From NCBI GenBank assembly GCA_963798275.1, contig CAWCTB010000039.1, positions 124,001 through 188,000 of the forward strand: a DNA stretch of 64,000 nt, read 5' to 3'. The notes beneath the pieces were generated by a model. It saw only the letters and a list, made by a program, of their open reading frames with translations. It did no database searches and had not been told where the DNA came from. Origin of the DNA: CAWCTB01 sp963798275. Its GTDB lineage: Bacteria > Acidobacteriota > Terriglobia > Terriglobales > Acidobacteriaceae. Positions 1-7,666 of this stretch are shown piece by piece; position 1 is the stretch's first letter; every line of letters begins with the position of its first letter. The position numbers were made by a program, and so were the translations under genes.

Positions 1-597
1 ACGGGTTTTGCCCTTCTTGGTGACGTCGTAGGACTTGCCGGTCCAACCGCCCTGAAAGATCTCTTTCGCGTTCTGCAGAGCTGCGAAGGTGCCGACAGGT
101 TGACGCCTGGCGGTGCCGAGGGGCTGAAAGTGAGCGGGCGAGGCGTCTTCGAAATCCGGCATATTCATGGGCGCGGCGCTATTCAATGCGTTGAATGCCA
201 TGTCCAGCGGATGCCACGGCCCGGTTAGCTCCAGTCCAGGGTTTTGCAAGGGATGCACATCGGCGGGAACAGGGACTTCGTCGTTGAGACGCCAGCGCCA
301 TGGGCTTTCGCGATCGAGAAAATTGTCGATCAAACCCTGCACAATCTGGCGAAAAGTCCAGGGGCGTCCGGCGACTGGATCCTCGAAGGTTTCTTCCCAC
401 TGCGGCCAGGCATACCGCGTGCGAACGGGCTCGGCACTGGCAAGCAGGGTCCGGCGGGCGCTCAGGGCTTCGGCAATCGCGGGACGCAATTCTCGGGTTA
501 GTAAAGCAATGGTCTCTTCGACGTTGATGTCCCTACCATTCGCCTTTTTCGTTCCGAACAAATCCGGGAACTGCTGGAGAACATCTTCGCGGATCAT
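1..597 (-). CDS. aceB: Malate synthase-like protein, 5' part only (runs off the window)
   Basis: The first 199 codons are open from an ATG at 595-597 to the window edge, with AGGGAGG a few bases upstream of the ATG. Residues about 120-155 read LTGPWHPLDMAFNALNS followed by PMNMPDFEDASPAHF. This matches the malate synthase signature (ITGP...INALNSGA...FMADFEDA) of the glyoxylate-shunt enzyme that condenses glyoxylate with acetyl-CoA. The N-terminal 110 residues are less typical of E. coli AceB. The TIM-barrel catalytic Arg and Asp lie beyond the window, so the activity cannot be confirmed. It is divergent from the ogt-like gene, with a repeat-filled spacer between them. An aldolase/citrate-lyase relative is the main alternative. 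Confidence 0.62.
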   Translation of the reverse strand, partial: MIREDVLQQFPDLFGTKKANGRDINVEETIALLTRELRPAIAEALSARRTLLASAEPVRTRYAWPQWEETFEDPVAGRPWTFRQIVQGLIDNFLDRESPWRWRLNDEVPVPADVHPLQNPGLELTGPWHPLDMAFNALNSAAPMNMPDFEDASPAHFQPLGTARRQPVGTFAALQNAKEIFQGGWTGKSYDVTKKGKTR

Positions 598-819
598 GGG
601 TCGCCTCCCTGGGTATCATGGCTCAGTCTAGTGGGTGCCTTCGAGCGGGTCAAAGCGCTTTACCCAGCCGCCAGCTGTCAGGTGTCAGACGACCGGGTTC
701 CCGAAAGGCGTCTCGGAGGGAGGTGAGGGCTTCGATTGCCCTCTGGGCTTGGGATCTTGGTGATGCAATCATCGATCCAATGGGCGAGCCTGCGAGCTAT
801 GGCACAGATTGCTTAGGGA

Positions 820-1016
820 CGTGAGGTACCACCGCTTTCCACTGCATCGCGGGCTGACGAGTTTGTGTGAAAACCCTGCCGTCCCTGCGGGACTCGGGGT
901 GTTTTTCCCACTTTACCCAGCGCTAAATGAAATGCTGGGCTCAGATATGCTGCCGCTACGCGGCGGACGCATGTTTCATCCCACCGGATCGGCTCAACCG
1001 AGAGTTTCGTAACAGC
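820..1016. repeat. Dispersed intergenic repeat element, copy 1
   Basis: The 495-base spacer between the first two genes holds no convincing ORF. Its second half is a repeat also found around 10.1-10.3 kb: 943-959 (AGATATGCTGCCGCTAC) is identical to 10155-10171, and both are followed by CCCACCGG(A/G)TCGGCTC and by a GTAACAG end. A shorter, diverged piece occurs at 8.82-8.93 kb (GCTGGGCTCAGA). Bases 598-819 hold nothing I recognise. Confidence 0.6.
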
Positions 1017-1092
1017 CTCGCGAGCGAGGGGCTTTTTGCCGGCAAAGCGCACGAAACCGCACAGCAAAGGTGGTACGCTTCGCGCAGAGATC

Positions 1093-1743
1093 ATGGAAAC
1101 TGTCTTCTATTCGCGGATGCCCTCGCCGGTCGGGCAGTTGTTGATCGGCACGTCGGAGGAAGCGTTGGTGGCGCTGGAATTCGATCGCGGGCTGCGCGAT
1201 CAAATAGGGGGTGAGGCCGTGCGCTGGGAACTTTCGGAGCGCAGAACCGACCGCGTGCGCCAGCAATTGGCAGAATACTTCTCAGGCGAAAGACGTGATT
1301 TCGACCTGAAGCTCGATCTGCGCGGCCCCGATTTCTACCGCCGCTGCTGGAACGAGCTGCTGCGGATACCTTACGGCGAGACCCGGACCTATGGCGAAAT
1401 CGCGCGGGCAGTGGGGTGCCCGAAGGGATTCCGCGCCGTCGGCCAGGCCAACCACCATAATCCCATCGCGATCGTCGTTCCCTGCCATCGTGTACTCGCC
1501 AGCGGACAACGGCTCGGCGGCTATGGAGGCGGATTGCCGGTCAAGGCCCTGCTGCTTCGGCTGGAAGGCGCAGACTCCGCGCAGACAAGGCCCAGAATTG
1601 AACTCGGGAAGGCCCGGCAGCCGGAGGCACGGACTCTCCTGACGTCGCAGCGAAGGACGGATATCCAATTACAACGATGTGCTAGGTGGGCATCGATCCC
1701 CGGGCCAGTTCAAGGTCCACGACTTCCGCCACGCGGCGGGTGA
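1093..1743 (+). CDS. ogt: Methylated-DNA--[protein]-cysteine S-methyltransferase
   Basis: A suicide repair enzyme that moves the alkyl group from O6-alkylguanine or O4-alkylthymine onto its own cysteine. Residues 1-85 form the Ogt N-terminal fold. Residues 90-160 hold the helix-turn-helix and active site, with the nucleophile Cys131 in IVVPCHRV, the base-flipping Arg114 (KGFRAVGQAN) and the family LGGYGGGLP loop. ATG 1093 was chosen because METVFYSRM aligns with family N-termini; an upstream in-frame start at 1036 adds only an unconserved tail. About 55 residues after LLLRLEGA have no family counterpart, and they run 62 bases into the convergent small ORF. A lost stop or small indel near 1580 would explain this. 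Confidence 0.9.
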   Translation: METVFYSRMPSPVGQLLIGTSEEALVALEFDRGLRDQIGGEAVRWELSERRTDRVRQQLAEYFSGERRDFDLKLDLRGPDFYRRCWNELLRIPYGETRTYGEIARAVGCPKGFRAVGQANHHNPIAIVVPCHRVLASGQRLGGYGGGLPVKALLLRLEGADSAQTRPRIELGKARQPEARTLLTSQRRTDIQLQRCARWASIPGPVQGPRLPPRGG

Positions 1744-1861
1744 CCTGGTTGCCGGGACGGGTTCGACCGGACGGAACGGCAAAAGGCTTCAGTTCCTGGG
1801 ACTGGCCCTTCTCGCCGTTGGATTCCTCCACTTCCACAATCTTGTATTCAACAGAGCTCAT
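1682..1861 (-). CDS. Small 59-residue protein of unknown function
   Basis: ATG at 1859-1861 is preceded by AAGGAGA at ideal distance, and the frame stays open for 59 codons to TAG at 1682-1684. The product is charged, begins MSSVEYKIVEVEESNGEKG, ends LARGSMPT, and has no membrane segment or cysteine. It is not recognised as a known family. It diverges from the LysR gene across 90 bases containing a LysR-type dyad, the arrangement usual for a regulator and its target. The strong ribosome site and the divergent layout are the reasons for calling it. The overlap with the ogt-like 3' tail is the argument against. Confidence 0.5.
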   Translation of the reverse strand: MSSVEYKIVEVEESNGEKGQSQELKPFAVPSGRTRPGNQVTRRVAEVVDLELARGSMPT

Positions 1862-1893
1862 AACGTTCTCCTTCTTCGATCCGAAGTCAGGTT

Positions 1894-1910
1894 ATGACAA
1901 GTCTTGACAT
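1894..1910. promoter_or_regulatory. Putative LysR-type operator in divergent promoter region
   Basis: The 17-bp near-palindrome ATGaCAAGtCTTGaCAT contains a T-N11-A core (T1895, A1907), the classic LysR-type binding form. It lies between the small ORF and the LysR gene. A TATAAT hexamer at 1932-1937 lies just ahead of the LysR start. A second half-like GACTTGT occurs at 1920-1926. Confidence 0.45.
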
Positions 1911-1951
1911 GAATCAAATGACTTGTTTTCATATAATGATAACTGTAGTTT

Positions 1952-2824
1952 ATGGTTAATCTGAATCAGTTACGCATCTTCCAGGCGGTGAGCGAAACCC
2001 GCAGCTTCACCCGCGCCGCCGAGGTGGTGCATCTGACGCAGCCGGGCATCAGCAAGCACATTAAGCAGATGGAGGAGTATTACGGTGTGCCTTTGTTTGA
2101 CAGGCTGGGAAAGAAGGTCGTTCTGACCCATGCCGGCCAGATTCTCTTTGAAGCCACCCAGGAAGTCATGGCTTCCATCACGGCGGCTGAGCAACGAATC
2201 GAAGAACTAAAGGGTGTTCACGGGGGCAAACTCGTGCTCGGGGCCAGCTTCCCCATTGGGATCTATGTGCTGCCCGGCATCCTGGCGGTATTCCGGAAAC
2301 ACCACCGCGCGGTTGAGGTGACGCTGGACATCTCGCTGAGCGAAGAGATTGTCGCCAAAATTCTGGCCAATGAACTCGACCTCGGACTGGTCAGTCACGA
2401 GGCGCGCGATGCGAGGCTCTCTGCCAAAGAATTTATGACGGACGAATTGGTTGCGATTGCGCCCAGCCATCATCCCTGGGCGGGCAAAAAGCGGATCAAG
2501 CCAGAGGAACTGCTGGGCGAGACATTTATTGCGGCGGCCAGAGGTGCAGGAACGAGGGCGGTGGTGGAAGAGCGGCTGAAAGCGAAGGGCATCGTGCTGA
2601 CGGATGTGGTCGATTTCGGAAACACGGAAGGGGTCAAGCGGGCCGTCGAAGCCGGGCTGGGAGTGTCGATTCAATCCCGCAGCGTGGTGCAGCGGGAGAT
2701 CTCTGCTGGCTCGCTGACCGGCGTTTCCTTAGCCGGCATGGACGCCAAGGTTGCGTACTACGTTCTCCGTCGCAAGGACAAGCACCTTTCCCATGCAGCG
2801 AAGGCGTTCCTGGATCTGCTGTAA
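1952..2824 (+). CDS. LysR-family transcriptional regulator
   Basis: A 290-residue protein of standard LTTR length. Residues 3-62 are the winged helix-turn-helix (LRIFQAVSETRSFTRAAEVVHLTQPG). A linker helix follows, and from about residue 90 a two-lobed type-2 periplasmic-binding co-inducer domain. The effector cannot be read from sequence; the domain resembles the CysB/CbbR-like group only generally. The start is the first Met of the conserved N-terminus. It probably represses itself and acts on the divergent small ORF through the dyad at 1894-1910. Downstream is a palindromic repeat. Confidence 0.92.
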   Translation: MVNLNQLRIFQAVSETRSFTRAAEVVHLTQPGISKHIKQMEEYYGVPLFDRLGKKVVLTHAGQILFEATQEVMASITAAEQRIEELKGVHGGKLVLGASFPIGIYVLPGILAVFRKHHRAVEVTLDISLSEEIVAKILANELDLGLVSHEARDARLSAKEFMTDELVAIAPSHHPWAGKKRIKPEELLGETFIAAARGAGTRAVVEERLKAKGIVLTDVVDFGNTEGVKRAVEAGLGVSIQSRSVVQREISAGSLTGVSLAGMDAKVAYYVLRRKDKHLSHAAKAFLDLL

Positions 2825-2934
2825 CAGGCTGCGGGAAAAAGCGGATAAACGGGTCACACGCGGACTAAAGTCCGCGCGGAATAACAGAAATAAAGAGCTT
2901 TTACGGCACACCTGAAGGTGTGCCCTTTCAAAAC
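2822..2934. repeat. Palindromic intergenic repeat, copy 2
   Basis: Two tight palindromes, GCGGACTAAAGTCCGC at 2860-2875 and GGCACACCTGAAGGTGTGCC at 2905-2924. The second is followed by CTTTCAAAAC, the same tail seen in the copies near 10.1, 19.5 and 45.4 kb. An AACAGGCTGC stretch at the left edge is shared with other copies. Confidence 0.65.
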
Positions 2935-3015
2935 GTGGCAAACGCCGAGTTTCTCCGCAACCTGCCAGGGCCAGCGCGTCTGGTGTGATTGGGTTCTTTC
3001 GGAAGGCGGGCTAAT

Positions 3016-3933
3016 TCAGGTACGGGTTTTGCCGGAAGATGCGGTGAGACTCTCGAGTTCTTCCGCGGTCTTCGGCCAATCCTCGCGAAGTAGTCGAGAG
3101 AGGCTGCGGTCAGCGAGTAGCTTTCCGCCGGTCTGGCAGTTGGGGCAGTAGTTGGTCTCATTTGCCGCATAACGGATGCGCTGTATCTTCGCGCCACAAA
3201 CTGGACAGGGCTGTTTGTACCTGCCGTGAACCGCCATCCCTGGGCGAAAAGCAGTCACTTTTTCCGGAAAGTCTTTGCCGGCCTCTGTGCGCAAGCGTTT
3301 GGTCCACAGCACCAGTTGATCGCGTGCAGCGCGAAACAGGCGGTCGATTTCGTCAGAGGCCAGCTTTTGCGTCAAGGCCAGTGGTGACAGCCGAGCGGCG
3401 AAGAGCATCTCGTCAGAATAAGCGTTGCCAATGCCGCTAAACAGTCGCGGGTGAGTGAGTGCGCGTTTCAGAGTGTGGTTGGGCGATTGAAGGACAGCGG
3501 TGAAGGAGTCAAGGCCGGACTCCAGCACTTCCAGGCCACCTGGATCGAGTGCCTGAAGGGCGGGCTCTCCGGCCACAAGGTGAAGCGAGGCACGCTTTCG
3601 CGAACCAGCTTCAGTCAGGGAAAGAGTGCCATGAAGAAAAACGAAATTGGCCAGGGTGCGCGATTTCGATGCCTTCGAAGTGTTTTCGTGCCAGTGCAGC
3701 CGCCCGCTGATCATCAGGTGGATGACGAGCCAAAGATCGTCTTCCATGCCGATGGCGATGCGCTTGCCGACCCTGCGGAGTTGAACTACTTGCTTTCCCT
3801 CCGCGGTACTCACCGGAGGATGTGCGGTTCGCAACAGCGACGGACCGGCGATCTGTACGTGCTGGAGGGTTCGACCGAGAATCCGCTTTTGGAGCGCCTC
3901 GATGTACACGGTTATGTCGGGCAATTCAGGCAC
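3016..3933 (-). CDS. mutM: Formamidopyrimidine-DNA glycosylase (Fpg/Nei family)
   Basis: A bifunctional base-excision glycosylase/AP lyase for oxidised purines. The frame is open far upstream, but the true start is taken as GTG 3933, giving (M)PELPD with the catalytic Pro2 and Glu3. Lys57 (RRVGKRIAI) is the beta-lobe lysine. Residues 155-185 are the helix-two-turn-helix with GIGNAYSDE. The C-terminus carries a zinc finger with Cys243, 246, 263 and 266. At 305 residues it is slightly longer than E. coli Fpg (269) because of a C-terminal tail. No good ribosome site precedes the GTG. It is divergent from the membrane protein at 4302. Fpg and Nei8-type specificity cannot be separated here. Confidence 0.9.
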   Translation of the reverse strand: MPELPDITVYIEALQKRILGRTLQHVQIAGPSLLRTAHPPVSTAEGKQVVQLRRVGKRIAIGMEDDLWLVIHLMISGRLHWHENTSKASKSRTLANFVFLHGTLSLTEAGSRKRASLHLVAGEPALQALDPGGLEVLESGLDSFTAVLQSPNHTLKRALTHPRLFSGIGNAYSDEMLFAARLSPLALTQKLASDEIDRLFRAARDQLVLWTKRLRTEAGKDFPEKVTAFRPGMAVHGRYKQPCPVCGAKIQRIRYAANETNYCPNCQTGGKLLADRSLSRLLREDWPKTAEELESLTASSGKTRT

Positions 3934-4301
3934 AGGAGAAGTCCACCTCTTCGCGCTGGAAGGTCTGACGCTTACATCACGATTGAATCCGGTGGGGCCG
4001 CTGGAAATATATCTCATCCATGTAAAGACCTGAATTCCATAGCAGATTTCGAGATTCATCAAGCGAAAAGGCAGTGCAGAATTTGCCTGACGCAGGGGAA
4101 CAACATACACTCCCCCTGATACCGCTCCCGGCGGTGGACGGACCGCCAGGTGAGCATGCGGCAGCAATGCCAATCGGGGACTCGAATCTAGACGATGGAC
4201 CGCAAGTTGCGGAGCCCGGAGTGTGCGAACATTCAACGGCTTCGAACCAGCGGAGCAGCGCCTCGGCCATGCAACATCTTTCTTGAGAAAGGAAATCCCC
4301 C
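3934..4301. other. Intergenic region without a recognisable gene
   Basis: A 368-base divergent spacer. The open frames through it are extensions of the glycosylase frame and its shadows. I see no repeat copy or RNA gene. A GAAAGGAA ribosome site for the next gene lies at its right end. Confidence 0.5.
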
Positions 4302-4802
4302 ATGATTCTCGGAATGTCGACGTCAACGTTCACATTGTTCCACGTATTGTTGAGCCTGGCGGGGATCGGCACGGGCTTTATCGTTATATTGGGCTTGCTT
4401 GCGGGAAAGCGCCTCAACGGCTGGACCGCGATCTTTCTTGTCACTACGGTGGCGACTAGCGTGACAGGATTTCTCTTTCCCTTCCACCAACTTCTCCCGT
4501 CGCACATCGTCGGCATCCTGTCGCTGGTGGTACTGGCGGTTGCGATTCCGGCGCGGTACGTGTTTCACCTCAGGGGCGCCTGGCGTTCTGTCTATGTCGT
4601 CGGAGCGGCGGTTGCCCTGTACCTCAATGTCTTCGTGGCAGTGGTGCAGGCATTTCTGAAGATACCCGCCCTGAAAGCGCTGGCGCCAACGCAGAAGGAG
4701 CCGCCCTTCCTGGTGGCGCAGCTATCCGTTCTGTTGATCTTTGTCGTGCTCACCATTCTCGCGGCGAAAAGGTTCCACATCGCGCCGGCGGGCGCGGCCT
4801 AG
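4302..4802 (+). CDS. Small integral membrane protein, four predicted helices
   Basis: 166 residues with four hydrophobic segments at about 8-32, 41-62, 68-88 and 97-122, plus a fifth near the C-terminus (137-157). Short basic loops separate them. No catalytic or binding motif is visible. The start ATG has GAAAGGAA in front. It is 63 bases ahead of the haloperoxidase-like hydrolase on the same strand, so the two may share a transcript. The function is unknown. Confidence 0.75.
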   Translation: MILGMSTSTFTLFHVLLSLAGIGTGFIVILGLLAGKRLNGWTAIFLVTTVATSVTGFLFPFHQLLPSHIVGILSLVVLAVAIPARYVFHLRGAWRSVYVVGAAVALYLNVFVAVVQAFLKIPALKALAPTQKEPPFLVAQLSVLLIFVVLTILAAKRFHIAPAGAA

Positions 4803-4865
4803 CCGCGGACGTTTCGGGTTCCTGCCGATTACGGCATGGAAAATTCAAGGACAAGGAGGTACTTC

Positions 4866-5705
4866 ATGCCTACGATAACTACGAAAGACGGCACGCAGAT
4901 TTACTACAAGGATTGGGGCAGCGGACAACCCGTGGTTTTCAGCCACGGCTGGCCGCTGAGCGCCGACGCCTTTGAAGACCAGATGCTGTTTCTGGCCGAT
5001 CACGGATATCGCTGCATCGCGCATGACCGCCGCGGCCATGGCCGGTCTGACCAGCCCTGGAATGGCAATGAAATGGATACCTACGCCGACGATCTCGCGA
5101 CATTGGTCGAAGCCCTCGATTTGAAGAACGCGATTCACGTGGGCCACTCCACGGGTGGCGGCGAGGTGGCCCGCTATATCGGCCGCCACGGGACGAAGCG
5201 CGTTGCCAAGGCCGTGCTCATCAGCGCGGTGCCGCCACTCATGCTGAAGACGGCCGCTAATCCGGCTGGCCTGCCGATGGACGCGTTCGACCAGATCCGA
5301 GCTGCCGTACTCGCCGATCGCGCGCAGTTTTTCAGGGACCTGAGCGCTCCGTTCTACGGCGCGAACCGGCAGGGGGCCAAAGTCTCGCAAGGCCTGCGCG
5401 ACTCGTTTTGGCTGCAAGGGATGATGGCTGGACACAAAGCGGTGTTCGACTGCATCAAGGCATTTTCCGAGACGGACTTCACGGAAGATCTCAAGAAGTT
5501 CGATGTGCCGACGCTGATCCTTCATGGCGACGACGACCAGATTGTGCCGATCGGCGCCGCGGCCCTGCTTTCCTCCAAGCTGGTCAAAGGGGCGACGTTG
5601 AAGATCTATCCGGGAGCGCCGCATGGGATGTGCTCGACGCTCAAAGACCAGGTCAACGCGGAACTACTGGCGTTTTTCAAGCGGGCCGATCAAGCGTCAG
5701 CGTGA
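4866..5705 (+). CDS. Alpha/beta hydrolase, non-heme haloperoxidase/arylesterase type
   Basis: 279 residues of the cofactor-free haloperoxidase branch of alpha/beta hydrolases. These are serine esterases that can perhydrolyse short organic acids. The nucleophile Ser95 is in GHSTGGGE, with the oxyanion region SHGWPLSADAFEDQM, the acid at Asp223/224 (LHGDDDQIVPI) and His253 (GAPHGMCST) completing the triad. The start is ATG 4866, five bases after AAGGAGGT; an upstream ATG at 4836 lacks a ribosome site. No signal peptide, so cytoplasmic. The physiological substrate is unknown. Confidence 0.92.
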   Translation: MPTITTKDGTQIYYKDWGSGQPVVFSHGWPLSADAFEDQMLFLADHGYRCIAHDRRGHGRSDQPWNGNEMDTYADDLATLVEALDLKNAIHVGHSTGGGEVARYIGRHGTKRVAKAVLISAVPPLMLKTAANPAGLPMDAFDQIRAAVLADRAQFFRDLSAPFYGANRQGAKVSQGLRDSFWLQGMMAGHKAVFDCIKAFSETDFTEDLKKFDVPTLILHGDDDQIVPIGAAALLSSKLVKGATLKIYPGAPHGMCSTLKDQVNAELLAFFKRADQASA

Positions 5706-5875
5706 CAAGGGATGGCCCGACACGCCAAGTGCGCAGGCCGGGCGCCATTTCGTCAGCGACAAAAGAGGCCGCACACCGATGCGGTTGGTCCTGTGGCAGG
5801 GGTGTCGCTAAGGGCGCTGCCACTGATGCGGGAAGATTGATCGACGGATCGACGAGCAACCATGCGAGGTGGGCA

Positions 5876-6595
5876 ATGAATGCGAGATTCTCCGGCAAGA
5901 CCGTGCTGATCGCTGGTGGAACAGGCGGATTGGGAAGTGCTGTCAGCCTTGCGTTCCTCGAGGAAGGCGCAAATGTCACGGTCACCTACTGGGACGAGAA
6001 AGAGTTCGACGCGCTAAAACGAGCTGGCGCAGCCTACGGCGCATCGCTTCAGGGGCAGCGAGTCGATGTTACGGATGAGGCGGCGATCGACGAGTTGGTG
6101 CAAAGGGTTCTCGCAGAACGCGGCCGGTTGGACGTGCTGGTGAATGCGGTTGGAGGCTACGCCGGAGGCGCAACGCTGTGGGAACTGAAGCCGGATGTCT
6201 TCGAGAGGATGCTATCCCTTAACGTGCGCTCGGGTTACCTGTTAGCGCGGGCGGCGATGCCGGCGATGCTCAAGCAAAGACAAGGCGCGATTGTAAATGT
6301 TGCCTCCAAGGCAGCTGTCGACCATGCCGGCGGGGCCGCCGCCTACGTGGCTTCCAAAGCTGCGGCGGTAGCGATGATGGATTCGCTGGCGGCAGAATTG
6401 AGGGGGACGGGGGTACGGGTCAATTCGATTCTGCCCAGCATTATCGACACTGCAGCGAACCGGAAAGCCATGCCCAAGGCCGACTTCGCGCAGTGGCCCA
6501 AACCCGAGGAAATTGCGCGCGTGATTTTGTTTTTGTGCAGTGACGATGCGAAATTGATTCATGGCGCGGCCATCCCGGTCTACGGCAACGACTGA
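5876..6595 (+). CDS. SDR-family NAD(P)-dependent oxidoreductase
   Basis: 239 residues with a Rossmann fold. The nucleotide loop is GGTGGLG at 14-20, the NAVGG motif at 90-94, and the catalytic Ser144, Tyr157 and Lys161 (AAYVASKAA). The frame is open upstream to 5408, but the conserved SDR start is ATG 5876 with GAGGTG upstream. It lies 170 bases after the hydrolase on the same strand. The substrate cannot be predicted; several FabG-like and sugar-alcohol reductases share these motifs. Confidence 0.9.
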   Translation: MNARFSGKTVLIAGGTGGLGSAVSLAFLEEGANVTVTYWDEKEFDALKRAGAAYGASLQGQRVDVTDEAAIDELVQRVLAERGRLDVLVNAVGGYAGGATLWELKPDVFERMLSLNVRSGYLLARAAMPAMLKQRQGAIVNVASKAAVDHAGGAAAYVASKAAAVAMMDSLAAELRGTGVRVNSILPSIIDTAANRKAMPKADFAQWPKPEEIARVILFLCSDDAKLIHGAAIPVYGND

Positions 6596-6687
6596 CGCGA
6601 AAGCCTCCCGATAGTTCCGTCCCGCCTTCCGTACAGGTGGACCGCGGATTGCGCCCCAGCCAAGCCGTGGCAGGCCGAATTGGGTTC

Positions 6688-6728
6688 TTGACATCTCCTC
6701 GATAGTTCTATAAGAATGGAAATATCGA
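6688..6728 (+). promoter_or_regulatory. Promoter and operator of the arsenic operon
   Basis: TTGACA at 6688-6693 is followed by an AT-rich -10 region (TATAAG 6709-6714, or TAAGAA at 17-bp spacing). Two nested dyads cover the -10: TCGATA (6699-6704) with TATCGA (6723-6728), and TTCT-N3-AGAA at 6706-6716. This fits repression by ArsR of its own operon. Confidence 0.6.
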
Positions 6729-6738
6729 ACGGTAGGCC

Positions 6739-7083
6739 ATGCCCAAGAAGCCCGATCCGGAAACAATCACGCGCTATGCCGATATGCTGGCCGCGATGGG
6801 CACGGAACCCCGGCTGCGCATCATGCAATTGCTGCTCTCGGCACATCCCGAGGGGATGGTTGTTGGCGATATCGGCAGCGAACTGGACATTCCCAGCTCA
6901 ACCCTTTCCCATCACCTCGACAAGCTGAAGAACGAAGACCTGGTGAAGGTGCGGCGCGACGGCACCTTTCTCTGGTATACGGCGAGCACCGAGGCACTGG
7001 AGGAGCTGCTTGGCTTCCTGTACGCCGAGTGCTGTACGCGCAATAAGGCAGTCAAACCCGAACGCGTCACGATCTGCAAGTAG
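6739..7083 (+). CDS. arsR: ArsR-family metalloregulatory repressor
   Basis: A 114-residue winged-helix protein with the recognition helix around 52-66 (IPSSTLSHHLDKLKNEDLVKV). It lacks the ELCVCD metal site of plasmid ArsR; candidate thiols for As(III) are the adjacent Cys pair in AECCTRN and a C-terminal Cys (TICK). It is first gene of arsR-arsC-acr3, behind a dyad-containing promoter, so autoregulation with arsenite relief is likely. An A/T-rich leader and GGTAGG precede the ATG. Confidence 0.92.
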   Translation: MPKKPDPETITRYADMLAAMGTEPRLRIMQLLLSAHPEGMVVGDIGSELDIPSSTLSHHLDKLKNEDLVKVRRDGTFLWYTASTEALEELLGFLYAECCTRNKAVKPERVTICK

Positions 7084-7143
7084 AAGGCACGTTATGAATA
7101 CCCCATGTGGTCCTTCCGCAGAAATGGAACGAGGGTGAGTTCG

Positions 7144-7635
7144 ATGCCGACCCAGTACAACGTGCTCTTCTTGTGCACGGGAAACTCGGCCCGCTCGATT
7201 ATGGCCGAGGCGATCCTGAAACATAAAGGGAACCCCACCTTCACCGCGTACAGCGCGGGCAGCCATCCCTCGGGCGCGGTCCGGCCGGAGGCGCTGAAGC
7301 AGATACAACTGGCGCGCCTGCCGACGGAGGGCTTGCGCAGCAAGAGTTGGGATGAGTTTGCCCAGGCGGGCGCGCCGGAGTTGCAATTCGTATTCACGGT
7401 CTGCGATAACGCGGCGAAGGAAGTCTGCCCCATCTGGCCGGGGCAGCCCATGACCGCGCATTGGGGTATCGCCGACCCTGCTACCGCCACCGGCACTCCC
7501 GAGGAAATAGAACGGGCCTTTCGCGAGGCGTTCGTGACCCTCGACCGCCGGATCAGCTTGTTCCTGTCACTGCCGCTGGCCACGCTCGACAAGCTAGCTC
7601 TGAAGAAAGAGATCGACCGCATTGGGCGGCGGTAA
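7144..7635 (+). CDS. arsC: Arsenate reductase, thioredoxin-coupled LMW-phosphatase type
   Basis: 163 residues. It reduces arsenate to arsenite in the cytoplasm. The P-loop C-X5-R is Cys11-TGNSA-Arg17. The redox relay cysteines are Cys87 and Cys95 (VCDNAAKEVCPIWPG), and the general acid is Asp111 (HWGIADPA). This cysteine set matches the Staphylococcus pI258 class, not the glutaredoxin class. ATG 7144 follows GAGGGTGAG; the upstream in-frame codon at 7105 is not conserved. It lies between arsR and the efflux pump, with a 61-base gap to arsR and 31 bases to the pump. Confidence 0.93.
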   Translation: MPTQYNVLFLCTGNSARSIMAEAILKHKGNPTFTAYSAGSHPSGAVRPEALKQIQLARLPTEGLRSKSWDEFAQAGAPELQFVFTVCDNAAKEVCPIWPGQPMTAHWGIADPATATGTPEEIERAFREAFVTLDRRISLFLSLPLATLDKLALKKEIDRIGRR

Positions 7636-7666
7636 TCATGACAGACGATCGGACTGCAGGTTGCCG

